Positions 1-4,848 are shown, numbered from the stretch's first letter. The stretch is DNA of 5,894 nucleotides from UBA4717 sp002404395 (GCA_937902275.1 CALFNW010000016.1:1-5894); one strand, 5' to 3'. Program-made: numbers and translations. The notes: generated by a model not told the origin, from the letters alone.

Positions 1-175
1 GCAAACTCGCCGCAGGCGATGTTTTCTTTTCTCCTGCCGGAGAAAAGTAGCACCCTTTCGCCGACGAGCCGCGCGTGCGCGGCGCATTGGTAACACCCCC
101 CTCGCTACGAAAAACGGCAGCCTTACGGCTGCCGTATCCATAATGCTCCTTTCGCCGACAGGCGAAAGAAACACC
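1..175. repeat. Cluster of short palindromes with a shared GTAACACC-like tail
   Basis: This non-coding stretch holds five short perfect inverted repeats. Their stems are 7-11/15-19 (5 bp, loop GCA), 26-34/39-47 (9 bp, loop TGCC), 68-74/77-83 (7 bp, loop GT), 114-122/127-135 (9 bp, loop TTAC) and 149-156/161-168 (8 bp, loop GACA). Three of them are followed on the plus strand by a similar octamer: GTAGCACC at 47-54, GTAACACC at 90-97 and GAAACACC at 168-175. The stems differ in sequence while the tail is kept, so these look like separate members of a REP-like family rather than one duplicated element. The hairpin at 114-135 has TTTTT behind it on the minus strand (114-110) and could act as a second terminator. 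No convincing gene was seen here. The hairpins are read directly; the family idea is inference. Confidence 0.6.
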
Positions 176-198
176 ACCTTCAAAATAATATCAATTTA

Positions 199-234
199 TA
201 AGAAAAGCGCTTTCGGGTCAAGCCCGAAAGCGCT
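199..234 (-). terminator. Intrinsic terminator of the pduL/scaffold/GGGtGRT operon
   Basis: A perfect 12-bp stem (206-217 with 223-234, AGCGCTTTCGGG and its complement) closes a 5-nt loop. On the minus strand it is followed by TTTTCTT (205-199). It lies 32 bp beyond the stop codon of the GGGtGRT gene, the expected place for the end of this minus-strand operon. The T-run is interrupted once by C, so efficiency is uncertain. Confidence 0.75.
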
Positions 235-266
235 CTTGTACTTTATAAAGCCTTGTAAAAGCCTTG

Positions 267-1283
267 TCAAGCTTTTTTGAAAGCCTCTTCAATAGCCACC
301 GCGCATGCAACGGTCATGCCTACCATCGGGTTGTTGCCCGCACCGATAAGCCCCATCATCTCAACGTGCGCCGGAACCGAAGACGAACCTGCGAACTGAG
401 CGTCGGAGTGCATACGACCCATAGTGTCGGTCATGCCGTAGCTGGAAGGACCGGCAGCCATGTTGTCGGGATGCAGAGTTCTGCCTGTGCCGCCGCCGGA
501 CGCCACAGAGAAGTACTTCACACCGTTTTCAACGCACCACTTCTTGTAGGTGCCGGCAACGGGGTGCTGGAATCTCGTCGGGTTCGTCGAGTTGCCCGTG
601 ATCGAAACTCCCACGTTCTCAAGCTTCATGATAGCTACACCCTCGGGTACGTTGTCCGCACCGTAGCATCTGACCGCCGCTCTCGGACCTTTCGAGAACG
701 CCTTCTCGGCAACTACCTTGACAGTCTCCGAGTAAGGATCAAATTCGGTCTTGCAGTAAGTGAAGCCGTTGATACGCGAAATTATGTAAGCCGCGTCCTT
801 GCCGAGTCCGTTCAGAATAACGCGAAGCGGCTTAACTCTGACCTTGTTGGCGTTGAGCGCGATCTTGATAGCGCCCTCAGCCGCCGCGAAGGATTCGTGA
901 CCTGCAAGGAAGCAGAAACATTCGGTCTCCTCGGAAAGCAGCATCTTGCCGAGGTTGCCGTGTCCGAGACCGACCTTGCGGTTCTCGGCAACCGAGCCGG
1001 GAATACAGAAGCTCTGCAGTCCGATACCGATGTTGGCGGCAGCCGCAGCCGCGGACTTGTCGCCCGTCTTTTCGGCAGCCTTTATAGCGATCGCCGAGCC
1101 GACAGTGTACGCCCACTTCGCGTTTTCAAAGCAGATGGGCTGAGTCTCGCCGACAATAGTGTAAGGATCGACTCCGAGCTTATCGCAGATCTCCTTGCAT
1201 TCGTCGATCGAGGAAATGCCGAATTCCTTGAGCGCGGCGAGAATCTTCGCCTCGCGTCTCTCGTAACCTTCAAACTGTGCCAT
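267..1283 (-). CDS. GGGtGRT protein (function unknown)
   Basis: This 338-residue protein carries the heptapeptide GGGTGRT at residues 263-269, the signature that names the GGGtGRT family. The family is found mainly in anaerobic Firmicutes and its biochemical role is not established as far as I know. No signal peptide or membrane segment is visible, so it is probably cytosolic. It has an alanine-rich stretch around residues 78-83, several scattered cysteines (for example 29, 33, 51, 93, 122, 124, 177, 206, 250 and 327) and a glycine-rich C-terminal third, including GLIGAGNNP at 311-319. The start is supported by GGGAGGG (1300-1294) ten bases upstream. It is the last gene of the operon, 21 nt after the NifU-like scaffold gene and ahead of the terminator at 206-234. 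The constant pairing with a NifU-like partner suggests a task in iron-sulfur or metal chemistry, but that is inference. Length looks full. Confidence 0.9.
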   Translation of the reverse strand: MAQFEGYERREAKILAALKEFGISSIDECKEICDKLGVDPYTIVGETQPICFENAKWAYTVGSAIAIKAAEKTGDKSAAAAAANIGIGLQSFCIPGSVAENRKVGLGHGNLGKMLLSEETECFCFLAGHESFAAAEGAIKIALNANKVRVKPLRVILNGLGKDAAYIISRINGFTYCKTEFDPYSETVKVVAEKAFSKGPRAAVRCYGADNVPEGVAIMKLENVGVSITGNSTNPTRFQHPVAGTYKKWCVENGVKYFSVASGGGTGRTLHPDNMAAGPSSYGMTDTMGRMHSDAQFAGSSSVPAHVEMMGLIGAGNNPMVGMTVACAVAIEEAFKKA

Positions 1284-1304
1284 AATTACATTACCCTCCC
1301 TTTC

Positions 1305-2030
1305 TCAGTCTTTGCGAGGGTCAATGTACTTGACAGCGCCGTCTTCTTCGGTGAAGCGGCCGTAGTGACCCATAGATTTCTTGTAAGCTTCGTTCGGCTC
1401 CATGCCCTTCTTGATGAAGTCGGTCATCTTGCCGAGCGATACGAATTCGTAACCGATGACCTCGTTGTTTTCGTCAAGCGCCATGCGTGTGCAGTAGCCC
1501 TCGGTCATCTCAAGGTATCTGACGCCCTTTTCACGGGTGCCGTACATGGTGCCGACCATCGAGCGCGCACCCTTGCCGAGATCCTCAAGACCCGCGCCGA
1601 TAACAAGTCCGCCCTCGGAGAAAGCCGATTGGCTTCTGCCGTAAACGATCTGTAAGAACAGCTCGCGCATAGCGGTGTTGATCGCGTCGCATACAAGGTC
1701 GGTGTTGAGCGCTTCGAGGATCGTCTTGCCGGGCAGGATCTCCGAAGCCATAGCCGCAGAGTGAGTCATACCGGAACATCCGATGGTCTCAACGAGCGCT
1801 TCCTCAATGATACCGTTCTTGACGTTGAGGGAAAGCTTGCAGGCGCCCTGCTGGGGAGCGCACCAGCCCACACCGTGGGTGTATGCCGAAATGTCGGAAA
1901 TTTCTTTCGCTTGGATCCACTTGCCTTCTTCGGGCAGGGGAGCGGGACCGTGATCACAGCCCTTGGTTACCTTGCACTGAGCCTTGACTTCCGCGCTCAT
2001 TGCGTAAGGGCATTCACTTACGTTGCTCAT
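1305..2030 (-). CDS. NifU-like iron-sulfur cluster assembly scaffold protein
   Basis: This 241-residue cytosolic protein resembles the NifU N-terminal/IscU fold, on which [2Fe-2S] clusters are assembled before transfer to client proteins. The segment GACKLSLNV (62-70) corresponds to the first cluster-ligand region of IscU. TIGCSGMTHSAAMASEI (82-98) matches the second ligand loop, with Cys85 in the place of the conserved central cysteine. A third candidate ligand is Cys114, but its alignment is less certain. Differences from classical IscU are an N-terminal extension with Cys7, Cys19 and Cys25, a C-terminal extension of about 100 residues, and no obvious LPPVK chaperone-binding motif. These point to the GGGtGRT-associated subfamily rather than housekeeping IscU/SufU. 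The start has AAAGGAG (2045-2039) eight bases upstream. It lies 36 nt after pduL and 21 nt before the GGGtGRT gene, so the three are very likely co-transcribed. The family call is firm; the exact clients are unknown. Confidence 0.88.
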   Translation of the reverse strand: MSNVSECPYAMSAEVKAQCKVTKGCDHGPAPLPEEGKWIQAKEISDISAYTHGVGWCAPQQGACKLSLNVKNGIIEEALVETIGCSGMTHSAAMASEILPGKTILEALNTDLVCDAINTAMRELFLQIVYGRSQSAFSEGGLVIGAGLEDLGKGARSMVGTMYGTREKGVRYLEMTEGYCTRMALDENNEVIGYEFVSLGKMTDFIKKGMEPNEAYKKSMGHYGRFTEEDGAVKYIDPRKD

Positions 2031-2066
2031 GATTTTTTCTCCTTTGTATAATGTGTAGTGGAATGA

Positions 2067-2636
2067 TTATTTTACGAGCGTGCCGTAAACCGTGCCGAAA
2101 GCGCAGGCGGCATTGCACTCGTCGGTGTCAATGTGCATAGCAAGCGCGAACTTCGGACTGACGCGGACTACAACATCGTCGAAAATAAGCGGACGTGCGG
2201 TGTCAAGTCTGACCTTGACGATCTCCTTGTCGGAAACGCCGAAAGCAGCGGCGTCCTCGGGAGTCATATGTATGTGACGCTTTGCAGCGATCGCTCCCTC
2301 TTTCATCTCAACGCTGCCGCAGGGACCGACGAGCTTGAGACCGGGAGTGCCGGCAATGTCGCCGCTCTCGCGAACGGGGACCGAGATGCCGAGCGCGCGT
2401 GCGTCGGTGAGCGAAAGCTCCACCTGATCCGCCGAGCGGAACGGGCCGAGGATCGAAACCGCCATAGTGCCCTTGGGGCCCTCAAGCGTGACTTTTTCGG
2501 CGCAAGCGAACTGACCGGGCTGGCTCAGTTCCTTCTTGACGGTGAGCGAAGCACCCTCGCCGAAAAGCGTCTTGAAGGTCTCCTCCGTGACATGAATGTG
2601 ACGGGCGGAGGTTTCAACAATAAACTTGTTTTCCAT
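2067..2636 (-). CDS. pduL: Phosphate propanoyltransferase / phosphotransacylase PduL
   Basis: This 189-residue enzyme of the PduL family exchanges CoA and phosphate on short acyl groups (acyl-CoA + Pi to acyl-phosphate + CoA). With acetate or propionate kinase it yields ATP. The family is unrelated to classical Pta and is made of two repeated barrel domains binding two zinc ions. Both signature metal-binding motifs are visible: ARHIHVT with His13 and His15, and KRHIHMTP with His121 and His123. There is also a third site, MHIDTDE, with His168. The segment LGPFRSADQVELSLTD (63-78) is the usual conserved block, holding a likely phosphate-binding arginine (Arg67) and an acidic zinc ligand (Glu73). 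The N-terminus reaches the first HxH within 13 residues, so the amphipathic microcompartment-targeting peptide of metabolosome PduLs is absent. No shell-protein genes are seen, so this is probably the housekeeping, acetate-forming type. AAAGGAA (2652-2646) supports the start. It is the first gene of the operon. Confidence 0.92.
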   Translation of the reverse strand: MENKFIVETSARHIHVTEETFKTLFGEGASLTVKKELSQPGQFACAEKVTLEGPKGTMAVSILGPFRSADQVELSLTDARALGISVPVRESGDIAGTPGLKLVGPCGSVEMKEGAIAAKRHIHMTPEDAAAFGVSDKEIVKVRLDTARPLIFDDVVVRVSPKFALAMHIDTDECNAACAFGTVYGTLVK

Positions 2637-2702
2637 TTGTTTTAATTCCTTTCTGTCGGCGATATTCGTAAATCGACGGATACCGACGTCAAATTCGTTA
2701 TT

Positions 2703-2731
2703 ATTTTATCACACGGCGCGGGAAAAGTAAA
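2703..2731 (-). promoter_or_regulatory. Predicted sigma-A promoter of the pduL operon
   Basis: On the minus strand, TTTACT (2731-2726) and TAAAAT (2708-2703) are separated by 17 bp. A TGA (2711-2709) directly in front of the -10 gives an extended -10 element. Transcription would start near 2696 and leave a leader of about 60 nt before pduL. A weaker alternative begins with TTGACG at 2692-2687 but lacks a good -10. This is inferred from consensus only. Confidence 0.5.
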
Positions 2732-2757
2732 GAGGAAAATGAAATAATTTTCTATGA

Positions 2758-2823
2758 CGGCAAAGACTTGCTTTTGCCGGCGGCCACGTGTTCGCGTCAT
2801 CTCGTCAATTCGACCTGACGAGA
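2758..2823. repeat. Two adjacent inverted repeats between divergent units
   Basis: Two short perfect stems sit between the pduL operon promoter and the toxin remnant. They are 2758-2764 with 2773-2779 (CGGCAAA, 8-nt loop) and 2800-2807 with 2816-2823 (TCTCGTCA, 8-nt loop). The second is followed on the plus strand by ATATTATTTT, which is terminator-like, but no plus-strand gene precedes it. They may be regulatory or remnants of deleted sequence. Confidence 0.35.
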
Positions 2824-2863
2824 ATATTATTTTGACTCACGGTACGCCGCAAAATTTACTTTT

Positions 2864-3091
2864 TTGCTGTTGACACAGAGAAATAAATTGTATATAGTAT
2901 TTGTGCAATATAATTATGGTTTGACTTGTCCCCCGCCTCTCGGAGATATCAGACCGTTGCAGGGATATGCTGACGGAACGAAACGCCTCAGAGTCGGATC
3001 ATGGAGAATTATATATCGAATTGAAAATGAAGCTGCAATAGAAATCTTATTTGTGATCGATATTGGAAATCGCGGGGATATATACAAATAA
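2864..3091 (+). CDS. N-terminally truncated RelE/ParE-family toxin (probable remnant)
   Basis: The last 50 or so residues match the C-terminal half of RelE/ParE-type toxins, which are mRNA interferases or gyrase poisons. Visible are PPPLGDIRPLQGY (24-36), KRLRVGSWRIIYRIE (40-54) and a final strand ending DIGNRGDIYK. These include the basic residues and terminal tyrosine typical of the fold. Family members usually have about 85-95 residues with two N-terminal helices. Here only 75 codons are open, and the first 20 or so do not look like the family. The frame has no ATG, only a TTG at 2864 with no Shine-Dalgarno sequence. A strong promoter (2870-2898) lies inside this supposed 5' end, so transcription would begin after that TTG. 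I therefore think the toxin has lost its N-terminus and is likely inactive. A shorter product from GTG 2903 or TTG 2921 is possible but has no ribosome binding site. The antitoxin-like gene follows after 31 nt. Confidence 0.55.
   Translation: MLLTQRNKLYIVFVQYNYGLTCPPPLGDIRPLQGYADGTKRLRVGSWRIIYRIENEAAIEILFVIDIGNRGDIYK
2870..2898 (+). promoter_or_regulatory. Near-consensus sigma-A promoter at the toxin remnant
   Basis: TTGACA (2870-2875) and TATAGT (2893-2898) are separated by exactly 17 bp. The predicted start, near 2905, lies inside the open frame of the toxin remnant. The promoter therefore most usefully serves the downstream antitoxin-like gene at 3123. CTCACGGTACG (2836-2846), a fragment of the repeat seen at 3435-3700, sits about 25 bp upstream. 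Confidence 0.7.
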
Positions 3092-3122
3092 AATTTGATT
3101 TTGAATACCACAGGAGGTTGCT

Positions 3123-3341
3123 ATGTCAAATATTGCATTGGAAGCAGCACGTTTAATGGACGCTTTGCCGGAATCGGATAAGCGATTCGCGTATGAATTT
3201 ATAAAAAAACTGATCCTCGCATGGGATCCGGATTTTACAAAGGTCACACCCGAAGAAGCGGAAATGCTCAAACACGCCGAAAACAGCGGATTTGTTGACG
3301 AAAAAGAGATAGATTGGGAGCATATCGGCACCGATAAGTGA
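3123..3341 (+). CDS. Small antitoxin-like protein, partner of RelE-type toxin
   Basis: This 72-residue acidic protein has an amphipathic, helix-rich N-terminal half (residues 1-35, with DALPESDKRFAYEFIKKL) and a charged C-terminal tail ending in a VDEKEIDWEHI region. Small proteins with this layout (an LPESDQ-like helix, then an AWDPDFTKVTPEE segment and an acidic ExIDW tail) are, as I recall, common in Clostridia next to RelE-type toxins, where they are taken as antitoxins. No helix-turn-helix or ribbon-helix-helix DNA-binding motif is evident. The start is firm: AGGAGG at 3112-3117 lies five bases before the ATG. It follows the toxin remnant by 31 nt and is closed by the terminator at 3375-3417. 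With the toxin truncated, it may now be an orphan antitoxin. The antitoxin role is inferred from context and resemblance. Confidence 0.65.
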   Translation: MSNIALEAARLMDALPESDKRFAYEFIKKLILAWDPDFTKVTPEEAEMLKHAENSGFVDEKEIDWEHIGTDK

Positions 3342-3374
3342 ACGCTTGTGCAATAAAAAAGCGAAAAATATAAG

Positions 3375-3417
3375 ACCGACGCAACGGATATAAACGCTTT
3401 GCGTCGGTTTGTTTTTT
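3375..3417 (+). terminator. Strong intrinsic terminator after the antitoxin-like gene
   Basis: A perfect 10-bp GC-rich stem (3375-3384, ACCGACGCAA, with 3399-3408) closes a 14-nt loop and is followed by TTTGTTTTTT (3408-3417). It begins 33 bp after the stop codon and separates the toxin-antitoxin unit from the repeat array and the next gene. Confidence 0.85.
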
Positions 3418-3423
3418 GCCCGA

Positions 3424-3700
3424 ATTTAATAGATCCTCACGGTACCATTGAATTCCTACGACTGTACGTACCCACCTGAACTTTAAATTTGATAAAACTT
3501 TGCGGTACCAATAAATTTCTACGATTTGTACGTACCCACCTGAACTCTAAACTTAATAAAACCTCACGGTACCATTAAATTTCTGGGACTTGTACGTACC
3601 CACCTGAACTCTAAACTTAATAAAACCTCACGGTACCAATAAATTTCTACGATTGTACGTACCCACCTAAATTTTAAACTTAATAAAACCTCATGGTACG
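3424..3700. repeat. Tandem array of 63-64 bp direct repeats (four full copies plus partial ends)
   Basis: Full units span 3435-3497, 3498-3561, 3562-3625 and 3626-3688. A broken fifth copy (CCTCATGGTACG) lies at 3689-3700, and a partial tail of a preceding copy at about 3424-3434. Each unit contains a CCTCACGGTACC-like box, an AT-rich stretch, then TGTACGTACCCACCTGAA (at 3463, 3527, 3591 and 3654; the last reads CTAAA) and an AT-rich tail ending TAATAAAA. The KpnI-like palindrome GGTACC and the palindrome GTACGTAC recur in every unit, so GGTAC of one box can pair with GTACC of the next. Conservation runs across the whole unit, and there are no variable spacers. The array ends 10 bp before a consensus promoter. 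It might be an iteron-like or regulatory array, or a dispersed chromosomal repeat; the sequence does not decide. Confidence 0.9.
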
Positions 3701-3710
3701 TTTTGTGGTC

Positions 3711-3739
3711 TTGACAGCGAAAAATATCCGTGCTATAAT
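3711..3739 (+). promoter_or_regulatory. Perfect consensus sigma-A promoter for the replisome-organizer gene
   Basis: TTGACA (3711-3716), a 17-bp spacer and TATAAT (3734-3739) match the consensus exactly. The predicted start near 3746 lies inside the left arm of the hairpin at 3743-3775 and leaves a leader of about 110 nt. Such a strong promoter in front of a replication-type gene suggests it must normally be repressed or otherwise held in check. Confidence 0.85.
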
Positions 3740-3742
3740 GTC

Positions 3743-3775
3743 TACGCGAAGTGAAACTTATATTCACTTCGCGTA
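3743..3775. repeat. 13-bp perfect inverted repeat at the transcription start
   Basis: The arms 3743-3755 (TACGCGAAGTGAA) and 3763-3775 are perfectly complementary around a 7-nt loop. The element starts 3 bp after the -10 box. As DNA it is placed like a repressor operator covering the start site; as RNA most of it would fold as a 5' cap hairpin on the transcript. Either use is inference. Confidence 0.8.
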
Positions 3776-3785
3776 ACTTTTGCGT

Positions 3786-3840
3786 AAGTTTCAAAAAGTT
3801 TCATCAAAGTTTCATGAAACTTTTGCGAAACTTTTTGAAA
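3786..3840. promoter_or_regulatory. 52-bp imperfect palindrome with phased AAGTTTCA boxes
   Basis: Arms 3789-3814 and 3815-3840 match at 23 of 26 positions with no spacer. The core, 3806-3823, is a perfect 18-bp palindrome (AAAGTTTCATGAAACTTT). The octamer AAGTTTCA occurs directly at 3786, 3796 and 3807 and inverted at 3815, with a one-mismatch inverted copy at 3826. A further inverted copy lies at 3752 inside the upstream hairpin. Most steps are 10-11 bp, about one helical turn, as expected for repeated binding of one protein along a single DNA face. The palindrome stops three bases before the ribosome binding site GGAGG (3844-3848), so an RNA form could also mask translation. It resembles an operator or iteron set, possibly bound by the downstream gene product (inference). 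Confidence 0.75.
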
Positions 3841-3856
3841 AACGGAGGAAAAATAT

Positions 3857-4669
3857 ATGGTAAGTTGGATAAAATTCGACGTGAATTTTTTTGAGGACGC
3901 ACGCGCCCTGAGACTCTTTTCAACCAACAGCGGATACCGCGATATCAGCGTCTATATGAACCTGCTCTGCCTTGCCGGCAAGCTCAATACGGGCGGCAGA
4001 TTCGTCGATGATAACGGCGTCGTTTATACAGATGCCGCCTTGAAAAAACTGCTTAAGCTGACCGCGCGCAGCTTCGCCTCGGCACTCGGGCACCTGATCG
4101 AAGTCGGACTGATCGGCAAAAGCGAGAACGGCGTTTACTATATCCCCGATTGGGGGAAGCTTCAGAACGAAGCCGCGCTCTCGAAAATGCGCGAGGCAAA
4201 AAAGCATAAGCTCGGCAGAGAAGAGAAAGATAAAGATAAAGATACAGATAAAGATAGAGAGAAAGAAAAAGAAGGATCAAATTTTAAATCTTCTCTCTGT
4301 AATAAAGTCACTGACAAAACCTTAAATACGAGCGAAAAAACGGGTCGTGATCACGGCAATGACCGCGAGATCACCGAAAAAACGAGCGTGTCGCCGAAAA
4401 ACGAAAAGTATTTTCATCATGATAATACGCCCGAGGACGTAAAAGCGTATATAGAGTCAGGCGAGGTCGCTCTGAGCGAGGAGGAGCTTGACGAGCTGCG
4501 TGCGGCTCTGCCGACAAGCCGCATATACGGAATGGTGCGCCTGATCGGAAAATATATGAAGCCGTTCGGGCGCGAGCCGCACAATGCATACCGCCTCATA
4601 ATGCGCGGATACGACAGGCAGGATCTGTCCCTGCACCCGCACGGGTACGGCAAATTAAAAAAATGTTAA
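3857..4669 (+). CDS. Phage replisome organizer N-terminal domain protein
   Basis: This 270-residue protein probably binds DNA and starts replication. Residues 3-115 match the phage replisome organizer N-terminal domain: SWIKFDVNFFEDARAL at the start, YMNLLCLAGKLNTGGRFV (33-50), then VVYTDAALKKLLKL and a winged-helix-like segment. In phages such proteins bind the origin and recruit the helicase-loading machinery. Residues 121-200 form a very charged, probably disordered linker with a (D/E)K repeat (125-139). The C-terminal domain, about 192-260, contains LSEEELDELRAAL and then a YMKPFGREPHNAYRLIMRGYD segment, similar in pattern to the C-terminal part of phage DnaD-like replication proteins. 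GGAGG (3844-3848) eight bases upstream fixes the start. No helicase loader, integrase, single-strand-binding or structural phage gene is nearby, so this is a lone gene, perhaps a relic or domesticated. The N-terminal call is good; the present role is unknown. Confidence 0.75.
   Translation: MVSWIKFDVNFFEDARALRLFSTNSGYRDISVYMNLLCLAGKLNTGGRFVDDNGVVYTDAALKKLLKLTARSFASALGHLIEVGLIGKSENGVYYIPDWGKLQNEAALSKMREAKKHKLGREEKDKDKDTDKDREKEKEGSNFKSSLCNKVTDKTLNTSEKTGRDHGNDREITEKTSVSPKNEKYFHHDNTPEDVKAYIESGEVALSEEELDELRAALPTSRIYGMVRLIGKYMKPFGREPHNAYRLIMRGYDRQDLSLHPHGYGKLKKC
4229..4270 (+). repeat. Hexamer microsatellite coding a D/E-K linker
   Basis: Seven consecutive hexamers of the GATAAA type (GATAAA, GATAAA, GATACA, GATAAA, GATAGA, GAGAAA, GAAAAA) encode residues 125-138 of the replisome-organizer-like protein. 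A slip of whole units would keep the frame and change only linker length. Confidence 0.8.
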
Positions 4670-4690
4670 TATATCATCCGAAATTTGGAC

Positions 4691-4719
4691 TTGAAATCTT
4701 ACCTTTTCATTGATAAAAT
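4691..4719 (+). promoter_or_regulatory. Predicted sigma-A promoter of the SLH-M13 peptidase gene
   Basis: TTGAAA (4691-4696), a 17-bp spacer and TAAAAT (4714-4719) are present. A TGA directly before the -10 makes it an extended -10, the same TGATAAAAT core as the pduL operon promoter. Transcription would start near 4726 and give a leader of about 120 nt holding the 14-bp repeats. Confidence 0.6.
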
Positions 4720-4737
4720 TACTCCCTGTCAGCCGAC

Positions 4738-4754
4738 CTGTACCCACGGTACAG
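4738..4754. repeat. Short GTACC/GGTAC palindrome related to the 64-bp array
   Basis: CTGTACC (4738-4744) and GGTACAG (4748-4754) form a 7-bp stem with a CAC loop. The element reads like a fusion of two conserved boxes of the array at 3435-3700, TGTAC...CCCAC and CACGGTAC, with the inner GTAC lost. It overlaps the first copy of the 14-bp repeat. The relation to the array is inference. Confidence 0.5.
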
Positions 4755-4796
4755 AGACCGCGGCACAGAGACCGCGGCACAGAGTCCACGGCATAT
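4743..4796 (+). repeat. 14-bp tandem repeat (three copies plus partial) in the peptidase leader
   Basis: The unit ACCGCGGCACAGAG occurs exactly at 4757-4770 and 4771-4784. A variant (CCCACGGTACAGAG) lies at 4743-4756 and a decayed fourth copy (TCCACGGCAT) from 4785. Each exact unit contains the palindrome CCGCGG. The repeat lies between the predicted promoter and the start codon of the next gene, so copy number would change the leader RNA. Confidence 0.8.
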
Positions 4797-4848
4797 GTCT
4801 GCTGCAACAATGTATGTCATTTGTAATATTTACGGAAAAGAAAGGTAC

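Noticed and set aside
264..1655. A 463-codon open frame on the plus strand opposite the GGGtGRT and scaffold genes
   Set aside because: It crosses two well-supported minus-strand genes and their gap. Its protein is rich in Arg, His and Val with no recognisable domain, as expected from the antisense of GC-rich, codon-biased genes.
2133..2645. A 170-codon open frame on the plus strand opposite pduL
   Set aside because: It is the antisense shadow of a gene with clear PduL metal-binding motifs, and it shows no domain of its own.
2800..2830. Plus-strand intrinsic terminator (stem 2800-2823 plus ATATTATTTT)
   Set aside because: The T-run is broken and no plus-strand gene lies upstream for it to end, so it is kept only as an inverted repeat.
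3424..3700. CRISPR array
   Set aside because: The units are conserved over their full 63-64 bp, so there are no unique spacers, and no cas gene is present.
3564..3794. A 76-codon minus-strand frame with repeated FRWVRT-like peptide
   Set aside because: It only reads through the non-coding tandem repeats. The units are 63 or 64 bp, so the frame is not preserved between copies, and no ribosome binding site was noted.
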